DNA of 64,000 nt from Solanum dulcamara (GCF_947179165.1 NC_077238.1:58366757-58430756); one strand, 5' to 3'; shown: positions 12,988 through 25,225, counted from the first letter of the stretch. Numbers and translations: made by a program. Notes: generated by a model not told the origin, from the letters alone.

Positions 12988-12999
12988 TGGTATTAGAGC
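12988..12999 (+). promoter_or_regulatory. Primer binding site of element B (tRNA-iMet type)
   Basis: TGGTATTAGAGC differs from the plant initiator-Met PBS at one base and lies four bases after the LTR end. Confidence 0.8.
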
Positions 13000-13269
13000 A
13001 CAAAGTTTAGAAGAGTTCTAGTGATTATAACATGTCGTATTAAGTAGAGCCTTATTCATTAATGTGAAGCATGCCACATCTATTATTGGAGGCTGTGAAA
13101 CATCTTAGGAAAAAGTCTCACTTCTTTCATGATTTATGTCATTCAGTAGAGTGGTTTAAGTCTTTTCCCTCTAACGCTTATTGTTTGCAATTTTCAGAAT
13201 ATCCTCCACAAAGATACCCCGTTAGAAAGAACATGGTTGAATTGGAGCAATAAGCTCTGAATAACCCTA

Positions 13270-14330
13270 TGAATGATCAAATTTCCAATGCCGAGTTTTG
13301 AGTGGCCTTTCCAGTGCTTTATCAAGCTGTTACAGCTCAAGTAAATTGTGAGGTAGTTGCTCCCTTGAATCTGAATGCTAGTATGGTGGCAACAAGAGTT
13401 CGAGATTTCATGAGGATGAATCCTACAGAGTTTTGGGGTTCTAAAGTTGATGAGGACCCCCAAGAGTTTGTCGATAGCATACATAATATTGTTGAGATCA
13501 TGTGAATTAGCCCAGTTAAAAGGGCAAAGTTGGATACGTACCAATTGAGGGGTGTTGCCCAAATTTGATTTGATTAATGAAAAAGTGAGAGGCCTAGAGA
13601 GGCGAAGCCCATGACTTGGGATGAGTTCAAAGGGGTGTTTCTTGATCTCTTCTTCCCATTATAGTTTAAGGAGGCTAAAGTGCAAGAGTTTATCAAACTT
13701 AAGAAAGGTGGTATGAGTGTGAGGGAGTATGCCCTCAAGTTTTCTCAATTGTCAAAGTATGCTCCATTCATAGTTGCCGACTCAAGAGCTAGTATGAGCA
13801 AATTTGTATTGAGGATGTCGAATATGGTAGCGACGGAGTGCAAAATGGCTATATTGATTCAGGAGATAGATATATCTAGACTCATGATCTATGTAGAGCA
13901 AGTAGAAAGTGAGAAGCTAAAGGTGAAGAATAGGGAGTCTAAGAGGCCAAGGACCGATGATAGTGAATTATCTCATGCTAAGTCCGGGAGTGGTAGACGC
14001 CTCGTTCTCACCCAAGGTACTCCTGCTAAGGTTCTTATAATGCTACTACTCCAAGGTTTGACAAAGATAGAGTGCCCAACCCTAAACCTTAAGGAGGTAC
14101 TCCTATAGGCCAAGTTACTCCCGCATGCAAGAAGTGTGGTAGGAACCACAAGGGTGAATGTCTAGTCGGGTTGAATGCGTGCTACCAATGTGGTAAGTCG
14201 GGTCATCATGCTAAGGAATGCAAGGCCAAAGATAGTCGTCCTCAAGTACAAGTTGCTCAAGATGGCCAAGGGAAACCAAAGGGTGGTCAACATAACAATA
14301 GGTTCTATGCCCTCCATGGTAGGCAATAGA
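13270..14330 (+). pseudogene. gag of element B
   Basis: The capsid region has the family blocks TRVRDFMRMNP and KVDEDPQEFVD (13395-13480), WDEFKGVFLDLFFP (13615-13660), and EFIKLKKGGMSVREYALKFS (13684-13743). An intact CCHC zinc knuckle (CYQCGKSGHHAKEC) is at 14180-14221, in a different frame from the preceding stretch. Stops at about 13294, 13503, 13567 and 13661 and at least one frameshift near 14030 inactivate it. The start is uncertain; an ATG at 13270 runs into a stop after ten codons. Confidence 0.8.
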
Positions 14331-14830
14331 TGGAGGAGACGCCCGATGTTATTATCGGTATGTTATGGGTATTTCACTATGATGTTTCTACTTTGCTTGA
14401 TCTGGGTACAAATTTATCTTTTTTTTACCTTATGTGGCCATGAGATTTAATGTTAGTCCTGAGACATTGCTAGAACCTTTCTCCATTTATACTCTCGTAG
14501 GTGAGTCAGTTGTGGCTAAAAGAGTCTATAGAAGTTGTTTGGTTATGATTTTTCATAAAGTTACCCTATGTGATCTAGTTGAGCTTGAGATGACCGATTT
14601 TGATGTAATCCTTAAAATGGATTGGAAATATGCATGTTATGCTTCTATATATTTTAGAACCCTGAGTGGTTAAGTTTCAATTCTCAAATGAGCTGGTTCT
14701 AGAATGGAAGGGTAGTAACTTCATGTTTAAAGATCAATTCATTTTGTGTCTTAGAGCTCGGAAGATAATTTCTAAGGATTGTATTTATCATCGTGTAAGG
14801 GTTAGGGATGAGAATTTTGAAGGCCCTATC
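14331..14830 (+). pseudogene. Aspartic protease of element B
   Basis: This would process the gag-pol polyprotein. The active site (family DSG or DPG) reads DLG near 14400, so the key Ser or Pro position is changed. The following blocks ETLLEPFSIYTLVGESVVAKRVY and DLVELEMTDFDVILKMDW match the family, with DVILKMD in place of DVILGMD. Frame changes near 14420 and 14670 break it. Confidence 0.75.
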
Positions 14831-15630
14831 CTAGAGTCAGTCCCCATTATAAATGAGTTTTTAGATATATTTCTCGATGATTTATCCGATGTTCCTCCCG
14901 AAAGAGAGATTGATTTTAGTATAGACCTTCTTCCGGATACTCAACTATTTCTATCCTCCTTACTGGATGGGTCCAGTGGAGTTAAAGGAGTTGAAGAATT
15001 AATTGAAGGACTTGTTAGAAAATGGGTTCATTAGGCCAAGTATTTCTCCTTGGGGTGCTCCCATATTAGTTTTTAGAAAGAAGAATGGTTCACTATGTAT
15101 GTGCATTGACTATCGGCAATTAAATAAGGTAAACATCAAGAATAAGTATCTAATTCTGAGAATAGATGATTTGTTTGATCAATTGCAAGGGCCAAGTTAC
15201 TTCTCCAAGATAGACCATTGTTCCGGTTATCACCAAATAAGGGTGAGGGGTGTGACATTCCTAAAATGGCATTTCGAACAAGGTATGGCCGTTATGAGTT
15301 TCTAGTCATGTCATTTAGTTTGACCAATGCTTATGCAGCTTTCACAAACTTAATGAATAGGGTGTTCAAGCAATACCTAGATATGTTTATGATTGTATTC
15401 ATCGATGACATTTTGGTTTACTCTCGGAATGAGGAGGAGCATGTAAGTCACTTGAGGATTGCGTTGCAAACTCTAAGAGACAAACAACTATTTGCAAAGT
15501 TCAATAAATATAAGTTTTGGTTAAGGTAGGTGGCCTTCCTTGGACATATTATGTTCGGTGAAGGGATTATGATTGATCCTAAGAAAATCTAAGTGGTTAA
15601 GAATTGTCCTAAACTATTATCTCCTTCGGA
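14831..15630 (+). pseudogene. Reverse transcriptase of element B
   Basis: RT copies element RNA into DNA. The start block ([17 protein letters not shown]), the finger region ([27 protein letters not shown]) and [15 protein letters not shown] are visible. The catalytic VFIDD motif is intact at about 15395-15409. Frameshifts near 15010 and 15240 and a stop at about 15527 break the frame. The connection block SGEGI is seen as FGEGI near 15552. Confidence 0.82.
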
Positions 15631-16180
15631 TATTAGGAGTTTCTTGGGCCTAGCCGAATACTATAGGAGATTTGCTAATGAGTTTTCATCAATCTCGTCA
15701 GCTCTGAACAAGTAAATTCAAAAGAAGGTAAAGTTTCAATGGTTAGAAGCATGTGAAAAGAGTTTCCAAGAATTGAAGGATCGTTTTACTACCGCTCTTA
15801 TCTTGACCTTGCCGAAAGGGTTCGATGGTTTCGTGGTGTATTGCGATGCCTCAAGGGTTGGTCTTGGTTGTGTATTAATGGTAATATAATAGTCTATTCT
15901 TCTAGGTAACTTAAGGTGCATGAACAAAACTATCCAACCCATGATCTTGAACTAGCAGCGGTTGTGTTTGCCTTGAAGATTTGGAGATACTATCTTTATA
16001 GTGTCCATGTGGATGTGTTCACCGATCATAAGAGTTTACAATATGTGTTTAAGCAAAAAGATTTGAAGCTTCGGAAAAGGAGATAGCTTGAATTGTTGAA
16101 AGATTATGATATGAATGTGTTGTATTATTCGGGCAAAGCTAATGTGCTTGCCGATGCACTAAGTAGATTTTCCATGAGTA
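15631..16180 (+). pseudogene. RNase H of element B
   Basis: RNase H removes the RNA strand during reverse transcription. The block FVVYCDASRVGLGC at about 15830-15870 carries the first catalytic Asp. [23 protein letters not shown] sequence follows (15940-15995), then [15 protein letters not shown] and the KANVLADALSR end. Stops near 15713 and 16084 and a frame change near 15880 inactivate it. Confidence 0.8.
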
Positions 16181-17760
16181 GTGTGGCACATGCTAAAGAA
16201 GATAAGAGAGAATTGATTAAAGATGTTCATAGGTTGGCATGTTTAGGTATGCGTTTGGTTGATTTCAATGATGGAGGTGTTCTGGTTCATAGTGGTTTGA
16301 AATCATCTCTTGTAGCGGATGTCAAGTCCAAGCAAGACCAAGATCTAATTTTGGTTGAGTTAAAGAAGTCGGTTGCTGAAAAAGTCATTAAGGCTTTATC
16401 CTAAGGGGGAGATGGTGTGCTACGTTACCAAGGCCATTTATGTGTACCTAACATTGATGGGTTAAGAGAGTTGATATTAAATGAGGCCCATAGTTCCCAA
16501 TACTTGATTCATCCGGGTTCCACCAAGATGTATCGTGATTTGAGAGAAGTGTATTGGTGGAATGGCATAAAGAAGGACATAGCGGAGTCTATAGCTACAT
16601 ATCTAAATTGCCAATAATTTAACATTGAGCATCAAAGACCGGGAGGTCTAGCCCAAGATATTGAAATTCCTACTTGGAAATAGGAAGATGTAAATATGGA
16701 TTTCGTAACAGGTTTACCTCGTACTAAGAAGCAATATAATTCTATTTGGCTTGTTGTAGATCGGATGACCAAGTCAGCTTATTTTCTACCCGTTAAGACT
16801 TCCTATGAAGCCAAAGATTATACTAAGTTATACGTATGTAAGTTAGTAAGACTTCGTGGTATGCCCTTTTTCATCATATTGGATCAACGTACACAATTCA
16901 CTTTACACTTTTGGAGGTCATTTCAAAAGGGTCTCAGTACAAAGGTTAAGCTAAGTACCACTTTTCACCCTCAAACAGATGGTCAAGCCAAAATAATGAT
17001 CCAAACTTTAGAGGATATGCTAAGGGTGTGTGTTATTGATTTTAAAGGAAGTTGGGATTAACATTTGCCATTAATTTAGTATGCCTATAATAATAGATAT
17101 CACTCTAGCATCCAAATAGCTCCTTTCAAAACATTGTATAGGAAGAGATGTAGATCCCTGATGAGATAGTTTGAAGTTGTTGTGAGATAGCCTTGATTGG
17201 TCCAGATTTGGTTATCGATGCTATAGAGAAGGTAAAACTCATAAAGGAGAGATTGAAGTCGGCTCAAAGTGATCAAAAGTCCTATTCCGATGTTAGGAAA
17301 AGAGAGCTTGAATTTAAAGTGGATGATTAGGTCTATTTGAAGGTTTCACCAATAAAGGGTGTAATGCATTTTGGTAAGAAAGGGAAATTGAGGGCTAGAT
17401 ACTTTGGACCTTACAAGATATTGAGACGTGTTAGAAAAGTAGCTTATGAGTTAGATTTGCCATTTGAGCTAGCTATGGTTCACCCGATATTTCATGTGTC
17501 TATGTTGAGAAAGTTCGTGGGTGATCCAAACTCCATTGTGCCATTGAAAGATTTGAGTGTTGAGGAAAATTTGACTTATGAAGAAATTCTGGTGCAAATC
17601 TTAGACAGGCAAGTTAAGAAGTTAAGAAACAAAGAAGTTGTGTTTGTTAAAGTGTTATAGAGGAATCAACAAGTAGAAAGTGCTACTTAGAAGGCGGAGG
17701 CAGATATGATGAAATGATATCCGTACCTTTTTCCCCCTATTCAAGCCTAAAGTAGTAAGT
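16181..17760 (+). pseudogene. Integrase with chromodomain-like tail, element B
   Basis: The HHCC zinc-binding part lies at 16417-16617 (EAHSSQYLIHPGSTKMY, then LNCQ), and the DDE core at 16696-17061. The first Asp is in MDFVTGLP and the second in ILDQRTQF. The third residue, Glu in the family block QAERTIQ, is Lys (QAKIMIQ), so strand transfer would be lost. The C-terminal domain at 17337-17660 ends with a chromodomain-like stretch (LTYEEILVQILDRQVKKLRNKE) thought to guide chromovirus insertion to heterochromatin. Stops near 16402, 16615, 17059, 17326 and 17658 break it. Confidence 0.82.
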
Positions 17761-17984
17761 TGTTCTTATTTAAGCTAGTTGAACTCTTACATATTCAATT
17801 CCTCCTATGTCATTCATATGCGTGCATGTTCATGAAAAAGTTAATTTCAAAGTTATAATTTTATGTTAAGTTGAAGATTTTATGTTCCATGCATTTTAAG
17901 TTGTCATCATAATCATGTTGGCTTACTAGTCCTCTTTCCGTGTCCTTACTATGATAAGTTAATCTCATTAAAGGATGGATGTTT

Positions 17985-17999
17985 CTAAGGGGGCGATAT
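17985..17999 (+). promoter_or_regulatory. Polypurine tract of element B
   Basis: CTAAGGGGGCGATAT directly precedes the 3' LTR start TGTAAGACCCC. Confidence 0.8.
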
Positions 18000-20248
18000 T
18001 GTAAGACCCCGTAAGTCAATAAGTTGGAACCAAGGAGAAAAATTCTCAAATGTTGAACTGGGCCCAAGTTCACGATTGTCTCTACGAGTCGTGGAAGTTT
18101 ACACAGCCCGTAGAAATGAGTCTTGGAGGGAGACGTTATGGTTAGTTGGGACCCATCTTAAAGGAAGGTCCAACGACTCACTATTACGATCCGTTCTCCA
18201 GTAGATGACCCATAGAAAGTTTCCGTAGGATATCTTTTGAGGCCTCATTCAAGGAATTCCTCAAGGTCAAGTCTACGACTTGACAAAACGGCTCATAGAA
18301 TTTATGACGGATCATAAGAACCACCCATCACAAAACTTCAGAGATTTGAAATTTGCAAGTTTTTGGGACTTGCGGGATGAGCCAAAAGAACGATTCATTT
18401 TCTTTATGACAGGTTGTAAACAAGAGTCATTCCAAAACTTCAAAGACTTGATTTTTGGTACTTTTCTTAGACCTGCTAGATGACTTGTCATCCCTTCGAC
18501 GACCCGTAGGAACTCATTCATAGGTTCAAAATCCTGGATTAAATGAAGGGCAATTGTGTATTTTTCAAAGTTTGGTTCAATGAACCTAGACACTTTTATG
18601 TCTAAATTCAAAGTCTATAAATATTCTATTCTTCAAATTACCCTCCTATTCAATTCATTCTCTCAAAATTTTCTAAGGCAAGAACAAAGTGTCTCAAGGT
18701 TTCCTGTTCAAGCTAAAGCTAGGGTTTCCAGATTTCTACAAGGTTTCTCCTTCAATTCTTAGTGAATTCAAGCAAGATATGTGGAGATTCATTCATGGAC
18801 TCTTTTTCACCCATGAAGTCCCAAAGATTTCTCAAGTTTTCATTCAATTTTTAATTGATTGTGAACCTTAGTTTTGATGAATTGCATTAGGCTGATTTGA
18901 TTTCATTTTTAAATGTTATCAATGATCTTTATATGCATGTTCTCATATGAATTGCATGCTTTCAAGTTGAAATATAGATCCCCATGCATAAAGCTATATT
19001 TTCAAGCTATGATTATGAAGTTAAGATGAGTTTATGAGTTGATCATGAGTTAAATAATTTTCAATGAAGTTTTATATGAGTTAAAGTTGAGATTTATGAT
19101 TCTAAAGTTAAAGTTATGATGATGATCATAGTTAAGATCAAAAGAAGTTTAAATATAGTGATAAGGACAATTTTCATCGGAGTTATAGATTCTTATGTAC
19201 CACTAAATAGATGAGTTATTCCTAATATAGTTTAAAGATAGATTAATAGGCAGTTACTATCTTTCCCTACTATGTTATGATCATGTTTATGAGTTTTTGT
19301 TGGGATATTGACTAAGCACTGAGAGGACTTTAAGGTGGGGTTCAGTCGGATAACGTAGTTGGTTATCCAAGGAAATCCTAGTAGCAACCTAAATCCCAAA
19401 CTATGTTTCCCATGTAGGTTGCCTTCATGGAATAGATAGTGGATCCACATAGCTCAGATGAGTTGAGTTGAATACCTTTAGAGTATACCCTGACATGGTA
19501 GCCTCCCCTATTTCGATGCTGGAGTCATCGGCCTGTCTTGACGCAGGAGTCATCAGATTCCATGTAATAGCTCGCATGGTCTTAGTTCTTATCTAAAGGT
19601 CCTATCCCATACAAGTTCAAGTTAAAGCTATGAGATGTCAAGTTATGAGTTGGAAGTTGAAGTTCTTATGATATGCATTGACCATGAGTTCCATATATTT
19701 AAGGTTGCTTTAAAACAATACTCATGATTCATTATGATTGGTTATGCATCTTATGGCATATTGATTACATTCTTTATTTGTTCGTTCATACCTCACATAC
19801 TTAGTACATTCAAACATACTAACGCATATTTTGCATACATTATCTCATAATATAGGGTCGAACGATACTCACAATTACCCCACTCATGGCTAGAGATTTG
19901 CTTTAGATTTCAAAGAAGTTGATGAGTCCTCATTCTACCGAGGATAAGATTTTTATTCATGTTACTATTGATTACACTTTCTTCTATTGTTAGGGTGAGC
20001 TAGGAGCTTGTCCTAAACCTCGTCAAAGACTAGACTAGAGGCATGTTTAGACGATATTCATTGGTGTAGTCCAGATTGGACATTTATAGAGTTGTTTTCC
20101 TTAGTAACATTCCCCACTTAATGATTACTTTCGATCATATTTATGTTGTTCCTTACCTTATGTATGAGATGGATGGTAAGATGGCTTATGGTTTGGGTCA
20201 CTCGCATCCTAATCACCGTGTTATGACTAGGACCTAGGTCGCATTGTG
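18000..20248 (+). repeat. 3' LTR of element B
   Basis: It starts TGTAAGACCCC and matches the 5' LTR throughout with visible substitutions, ending near GCATTGTGA, a decayed form of GTCATGACA. A TATAAATA box is at 18616-18623. The open frames inside it are LTR sequence and are not conserved as proteins between the two copies. Confidence 0.83.
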
Positions 20249-21090
20249 AAAACACCTTTCTGGAATGACTTCTAGAACTGAACAGTTAATTGAGCTTCTC
20301 TATTCGAGATGATTGACAAAGGAACCCCACGAAGTTTGACAATTTCTTGAAGGTATAACCTGGCATAGTCCCTTGCATTGTTCATAGTCTTAACAGGTAA
20401 GAAATGGGCTGATTTGGTCATCCTATCCATAATCACCAAAATAGAGTCATGATTTTTGTGGAATCGTGGTAAACCTTTAATGAAGTCCATATTTATCATC
20501 TCTCACTTCAATTCTGGAATCTCAATGTCCTAAGCCAGTCCACAAGGCCTTTAGTGCTCAACTTTGACTTGTTGGCAGTTCAGGCACTTGGACACAAACT
20601 CTGTTATATATCACTTCATTCAACTCCACCAATATACTTCTCTTAAATCATGGTACATCTTTGTAGAACCTGGATGGATGGAATACCTGGAGCTATGGGC
20701 CTCTACCATAATTCTTTCTTGAATTCCATCAACACTTGGAACACACAATCGCCCTTGATACCTCAACACTTCATCTCCCCCTTTAGAAAAATCCATTACC
20801 TTCTGCTTGTGACTATCATCTTTCAATTGGAGGAGAATAGGATTTTGATCTTGCTTTTCTTTTACCTCTGCAACTAAAGATGATTCCTCCCCATTCCGAA
20901 CAGTGGTACCACCATCACTAGTATCAATAAGTTGAACTCCCAAACGTGTAAGCCTATGTAGATCTTTAGCCAACTCTCTTATTCCCTCTTCCACATGGGC
21001 AGTGCTCCCCATAAATAACCTGCTAAGAGCATCAACAACAATATTAGCTTTACCTGGGTGGTAGAAAATGCTCACATCATAGCCCTTGAG
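20249..21090 (-). pseudogene. Integrase N-terminal part and core of element A, right of insertion B
   Basis: On the minus strand, 21075-20620 holds the spacer after RNase H and the HHCC region (EAHSSRYSIHPGSTKMY, then LREVYWW). 20499-20272 holds the DDE core start (MDFIKGLP). The second catalytic Asp of the family block SDRGAQ is Asn here (SNREAQ). The core stops at the junction with element B and resumes at 10733. Stops near 20500 and 20619 are also present. Confidence 0.8.
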
Positions 21091-22260
21091 CAGCTCAAGC
21101 CATCTCCTCTGCCTCAGGTTCAGTTAGTAAACACATATTATAGGCCCTTGTGGTCTATGAACACGTCAACATACATGCCATATAGATAATGATGCCAAAT
21201 CTTGAGAATGAATACTACGGCTGCCAACTCAAGGTCATGAGTCGGGTAGTTTCTCTCATGAATTTTAAATTGCTTGGAAGCATAGACAATAACCTAACCT
21301 TTCTGTATTAATACACAACCTAATCCAACTCTGGACTCATCATAAGAGATAACAAATCCATCTGTCCCGTCGGATAAGGATAAAACTATAGCAGTAGTCA
21401 ACCTCATTTTCAGCTCTTGAAAACTTTTCTTGCAAGCTTCTGACCATTGGAACTTAACCTTCTTCTAAGTCAGCTTAGTCAATGGAGATGATATAGATGA
21501 AAAGCCTTCAACAAACTTCTGGTAGTAGGCAGCCAAACCCAAAAAACTTTTTATGTCAATTGGGGAACTAGGCTTGGGCTAGTTCTTTACTGCTTCAATC
21601 TTTTGCGAATCAACTTGTATACCCTCTCCGGATACAACATTACCTAAGAATGAGACAGAATCAAGACAAAATTCACACTTTGAAAACTTAGCATACAACT
21701 TCCTATCTTTGAGAGTCTGAAGAATAATTCTGAAATGATTGGCATGCTCCTCCTCATTTCTGGAGTAGACCAGTATGTCATCAATGAACACAATTACAAA
21801 CATTTCCAAGTACTATTTGAACACTTGATTCATCAAGTCTATAAATGTTGCAGGAGTGTTAGTCAAACCAAAAGACATAACAAGAAACTCTAAGTGACTA
21901 TATTAGGTTCGAAAAGCGATCTTTGGGATGTCACACTCTCTCACTTTCAACTGGTGGTAGCCTAATCAGAGTTCTATCTTTGAGAAGCAAGTGGCACCCT
22001 AAAGCTGGTCAAACAAATCATCTATCCTAGGAAGGGGATATTTGTTCTTTATAGTGACCGTGTTTAGTTAACGATAGTCAATGAACATTCTCAATGACCC
22101 ATCTTTCTTTTGCACAAATAGGACAGGAGCACCCCAAGGTGAGACACTCGGTCTAATAAATCCCTTATCTAAGAGATCTTTCAACTCTTCTTTCAACTCT
22201 TTCAACTCAGTGAGAGCAGTTCTATATGGAGGAATAGAGATAGTTTGGGTATCATGAATG
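21091..22260 (-). pseudogene. Reverse transcriptase and RNase H of element A
   Basis: RNase H lies at about 21480-21091 and RT at 22260-21500. The catalytic FIDD motif is encoded by the complement of 21777-21788. The [12 protein letters not shown] and KFSKCEFC blocks are recognisable around 21700-21600. Stops near 21578 and 21811, and more through 21900-22070, inactivate the region. It has the same domain order as elements B, D and E. Confidence 0.8.
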
Positions 22261-22860
22261 ACATAAATACCAAAGTCAATCTCTCCATCAGGAAGGACTC
22301 TAGGTAGATCCTCAGGAAACTCATTAACAATCTAGATAGACTCAAGGGATGGAGACTCTACACTATCATTTATGACTCGCACGATGTGATAAATACATCC
22401 TTCCTAGATTAGCTTTTTGTCCCTAAGGTAGGAAATAGATTTAGCCTTAGGCACAACAAGACTACCCTTCCATTCTAAGATAGGTTCATTTAGGAATTGG
22501 AACTTAACAATCTAATTCCTACAATCAACAGAGGCATAACAGGCATAAAGCCAGTCCATGCCAAGAATCATATCAAAATCAACCATGTCCAACTCAACTA
22601 AGTCAGCCACAGTATCCTTGTGATAGATTGATATAGTACAATCTCTATAGACCCTCTCAGAAAAGATATATTCACCAATAGGGTTAGACACACTAAAAGT
22701 CTCAAGAAGACACTCAGGGACTCTATCAAACTTATTAGCCACAGAAGGCGTCACAAATGATAATATGGCATCCAGGTCAAGCAAAGAATAACAATCGAAA
22801 GAGAAGAATCGAATCATACCCATCATAATGTCTAGGAAGTTCTCTTGATCTTAGCGACTA
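22261..22860 (-). pseudogene. Aspartic protease and linker of element A
   Basis: The complement of 22826-22512 shows the protease. Its active-site loop reads DLDA where related elements have D(S/P)GA, so the catalytic Gly is lost. The LLETFSVSNPIGE and [30 protein letters not shown] blocks are otherwise well kept. The linker towards RT (22500-22260) has stops. Confidence 0.78.
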
Positions 22861-24001
22861 CCCATGGAATATAGACTATTTGTACCTCCGCCTGTACCTG
22901 AAGTAGTACCCCTCTGATTACCTCTAATCGGTGGTGCTGTGGTAGAAGAATGGACTCTATTTCCTTATGTCAGACACTCCCTCTAAAAATAGCCCACCTA
23001 AATGCATTTGTGAAAAACATTTTTCCCCTCTCTACACTCTCCTAAGTAGAGCTTACCGCATTTGTCACAAGGTGCATTTCCCTTTGAACCCTAAGACACA
23101 CTAGCTTGGGATTGAGAACCCTGGGCCTTAGAATTCTAGTGACTCTATCCCTGCTAATCATACCTGCTATGCGACGTAGGTGAACTTGCCATAGATGGAG
23201 AATAGTTGGAAGAACTCTTCTGAAAGAAGAATTTGTTGCCCTTGCCCTGCCTCTGTTCATTTTCATGCTCAACTGACTTTGCCTTCTTACTCAAGTGCTC
23301 CTCCTTGTCTTTTCTCTTATTATCCTCTACCAGTTGTGTATACACTATCAACCTAAAAATATCCATGTCAGAAATAAGCAATGACGTTTTACTCTCCTTC
23401 TTCACATATTTTCCCAAGCTGGAGACAAACTTTCTCATCTTTGATCTCATAACTGGGATTATCTCTAGAGCATATCAGGACAACTGGATGAACTTCAGAC
23501 TATACTCTTTCACTATCATCCCTTCTTATTTTAGATTCACGAATTCCTCTACCTTTGCTCTCTCAAACTCATCCTAGATAACAGGCTTTGCATCCTCACC
23601 TCTACTTTCATCCCATTGGTTATACCAGACATTTGCCATATCCTTGAGATGATGAGGCTCTAACTCCACCCCCTCGATCTCTATCGCATGTATCATTTTC
23701 AGTATCTTCCATATCTCATCAATGAAATTCTAGGGATCCTCTTTTACCATAGAACCCATGAATACTGGTGGGTTCATCCTCAAGAAGTCTTGGATCCTCA
23801 TTAAAGTTGATGGCTCTTGAGAACTAGAGTTGTGAGCCAGTGAACTCTAGTTACCCCCTGGCCAGCTATCAGTTGGGTGAACATAGTGATGGCACCTCTG
23901 AGCTCAGCTTCTAAAGTAAGATCTAGATGAGTAGTAGGCTCTTGCGGTGCCTCAGTAGTATTGGCGGCATTCCTCTGGCTAGCGGTGTATTTAGGAGGCA
24001 T
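22861..24001 (-). pseudogene. gag of element A
   Basis: The start MPPKYTASQRN (complement of 24001-23969) closely resembles the gag start of element E (MPPKCTASQRN). The capsid region follows, with a conserved RSKMRKFVSSLGKYVKKE block at about 23447-23394. A zinc-knuckle area near 23075-22990 is degenerate. Stops near 23800, 23730 and 23570 and frame changes break it. Confidence 0.78.
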
Positions 24002-24874
24002 TATCTACAAACATGTACACATAAATTAGGAAAGAACTTTTAGAGTTAAACTCTTTAGCACAAACTCAGAGTATGAAAGAAGTGGAACAATTCCTAATGT
24101 ACTATGGCCTCCTGATTACATACCTGGAATGAACAACAATCGCAGATTCAAAGACCTTACTCGAAGAGTTTGAACCCTAGCCTTTCTTCTCTTTTCTAAT
24201 CTTCGCTCTCAATTTATCTAAGTGTTAATGAGAGAATTATGCGCTTAGGGAACTATTAAGGGCTTAAATTTAGTCCTAAAATGTCAGGATTTTAGTCTAA
24301 GAGGGGTAGGAAAAGACCAATCTACCCTTATTAAACTTTTGAAAATAGTTGCCTACGAGTCGTCATTACATCTCATAGAAACTTCTATGGGTCGTCTTTA
24401 TTAATCGTGGAATAGGGCTAGAAAAAATGGTGGTCCACAACTCACGTCTAAGAGTCGTAAACCCCTCAATGAGTCGTAAATACAACTCTTCCTATAGGTT
24501 TCTCAAAAGCCTAAAATGATGAGTCTCTGAAGTTTCTCTACGGGTCATTTCCATGACTCGTAGGAACTTCGAAGACTCATTAATTCAACTCGTAGGAGTG
24601 ACTTTCTACATTAGAATTTTGGTTAAGTGTCAGTACTTCTATGAGTCATTTCTATGACTCGTAAGAGTCATTATGACTTGTAAAGATAGTCGTAGAAAGG
24701 GTTCTCCAAATCAAAATTTTATTAAGAGTTGGGGAGGTATACGAATCTTTCCTACGACTCGTAGAACAGTCTACAAATCATAGACTTTCCTCGTGGTCCA
24801 TTGTTCATCTAATTCATCAATCTTTCTCGTGGTCCTCAAACTTAGTCTAGGCTAGAATAACACGGGGTGTTACA
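24002..24874 (-). repeat. Leader remnant and truncated 5' LTR of element A
   Basis: 24002-24117 is gag leader: its complement matches the leader of E near 31785-31815 (CAGGAGGCCATAG, then CACTTCTTTCATACTCTGA). From about 24118 to 24874 the sequence matches positions 8965-9723 of the 3' LTR, that is, the U3 side only. The remaining LTR part of about 1.4 kb and the PBS are missing, so a deletion joined mid-LTR to the leader. The outer end GTGTTACA is intact and borders the AAAAG duplication. Confidence 0.8.
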
Positions 24875-25225
24875 AAAAGAGTGAACATAAGGAACTCAAT
24901 ACCTCATGCTAGAATGGAGAGAAAGATATGAGGATAACGAAACATAATATCAGCTTCGACCTCCCATATAGCACCCTTAACTAATTGATTCCTTTAAAGA
25001 AATTTCACGGATGCAACTTCTTGTTTCTCAACTTCTGGACTAGACGATCTAAAATCTCAACAGAACCTATTCATAAGATAGACTCTCTTTTACACCAATG
25101 TTGTCCAATGGCACAATAGAAGTAGGATCATCAATACACTTTTTCAACAAAGAGACATGAAACACTGGATGAATTGATGCCAACTCCGAAGGCAAATCAA
25201 ATTCATAAGCCACTTTACCAAACTA
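24875..25225 (-). pseudogene. Integrase C-terminal remnant of element C
   Basis: The complement encodes the chromovirus integrase tail, including decayed forms of [20 protein letters not shown] and of the chromodomain-like IEILDRLVQKLR. It resumes the 3' untranslated end of C that stops at 7541, once element A is removed. It breaks off near 25225 in unrelated sequence, so the 5' three quarters of C is absent from the window. Confidence 0.7.

Larger units (their letters stand above)
10734..20248 (+). mobile_element. Ty3/gypsy chromovirus element B, inserted in the integrase of A
   Basis: Element B has two LTRs (10734-12983 and 18000-20248), a PBS, gag, protease, RT, RNase H, integrase with chromodomain-like tail, and a PPT, about 9.5 kb in all. 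The integrase reading of A is continuous when B is removed (QKG before, then LKVKL after), which fixes the insertion point. The flanking five bases (CAAAC and AACAC) are no longer a clean duplication. Many stops and frameshifts make it inactive. The clade is inferred as Tekay/Del from the domain order and integrase tail. Confidence 0.87.
7542..24874 (-). mobile_element. Ty3/gypsy chromovirus element A, nested in C and hosting B
   Basis: Element A lies on the minus strand between perfect 5-bp target duplications AAAAG (7537-7541 and 24875-24879). Order on its own strand: truncated 5' LTR (24874-24118), leader, gag from 24001, protease, RT, RNase H, integrase, PPT and 3' LTR (9723-7542). Element B interrupts its integrase at 10734-20248. 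Its gag start and LTR end resemble those of element E, so the two are one family. The integrase tail with chromodomain-like end suggests the Tekay/Del chromoviruses. Many stops show it is dead. Confidence 0.88.

Noticed and set aside
23233..23577. Plus-strand 114-codon open frame
   Set aside because: It is the antisense shadow of gag in element A.
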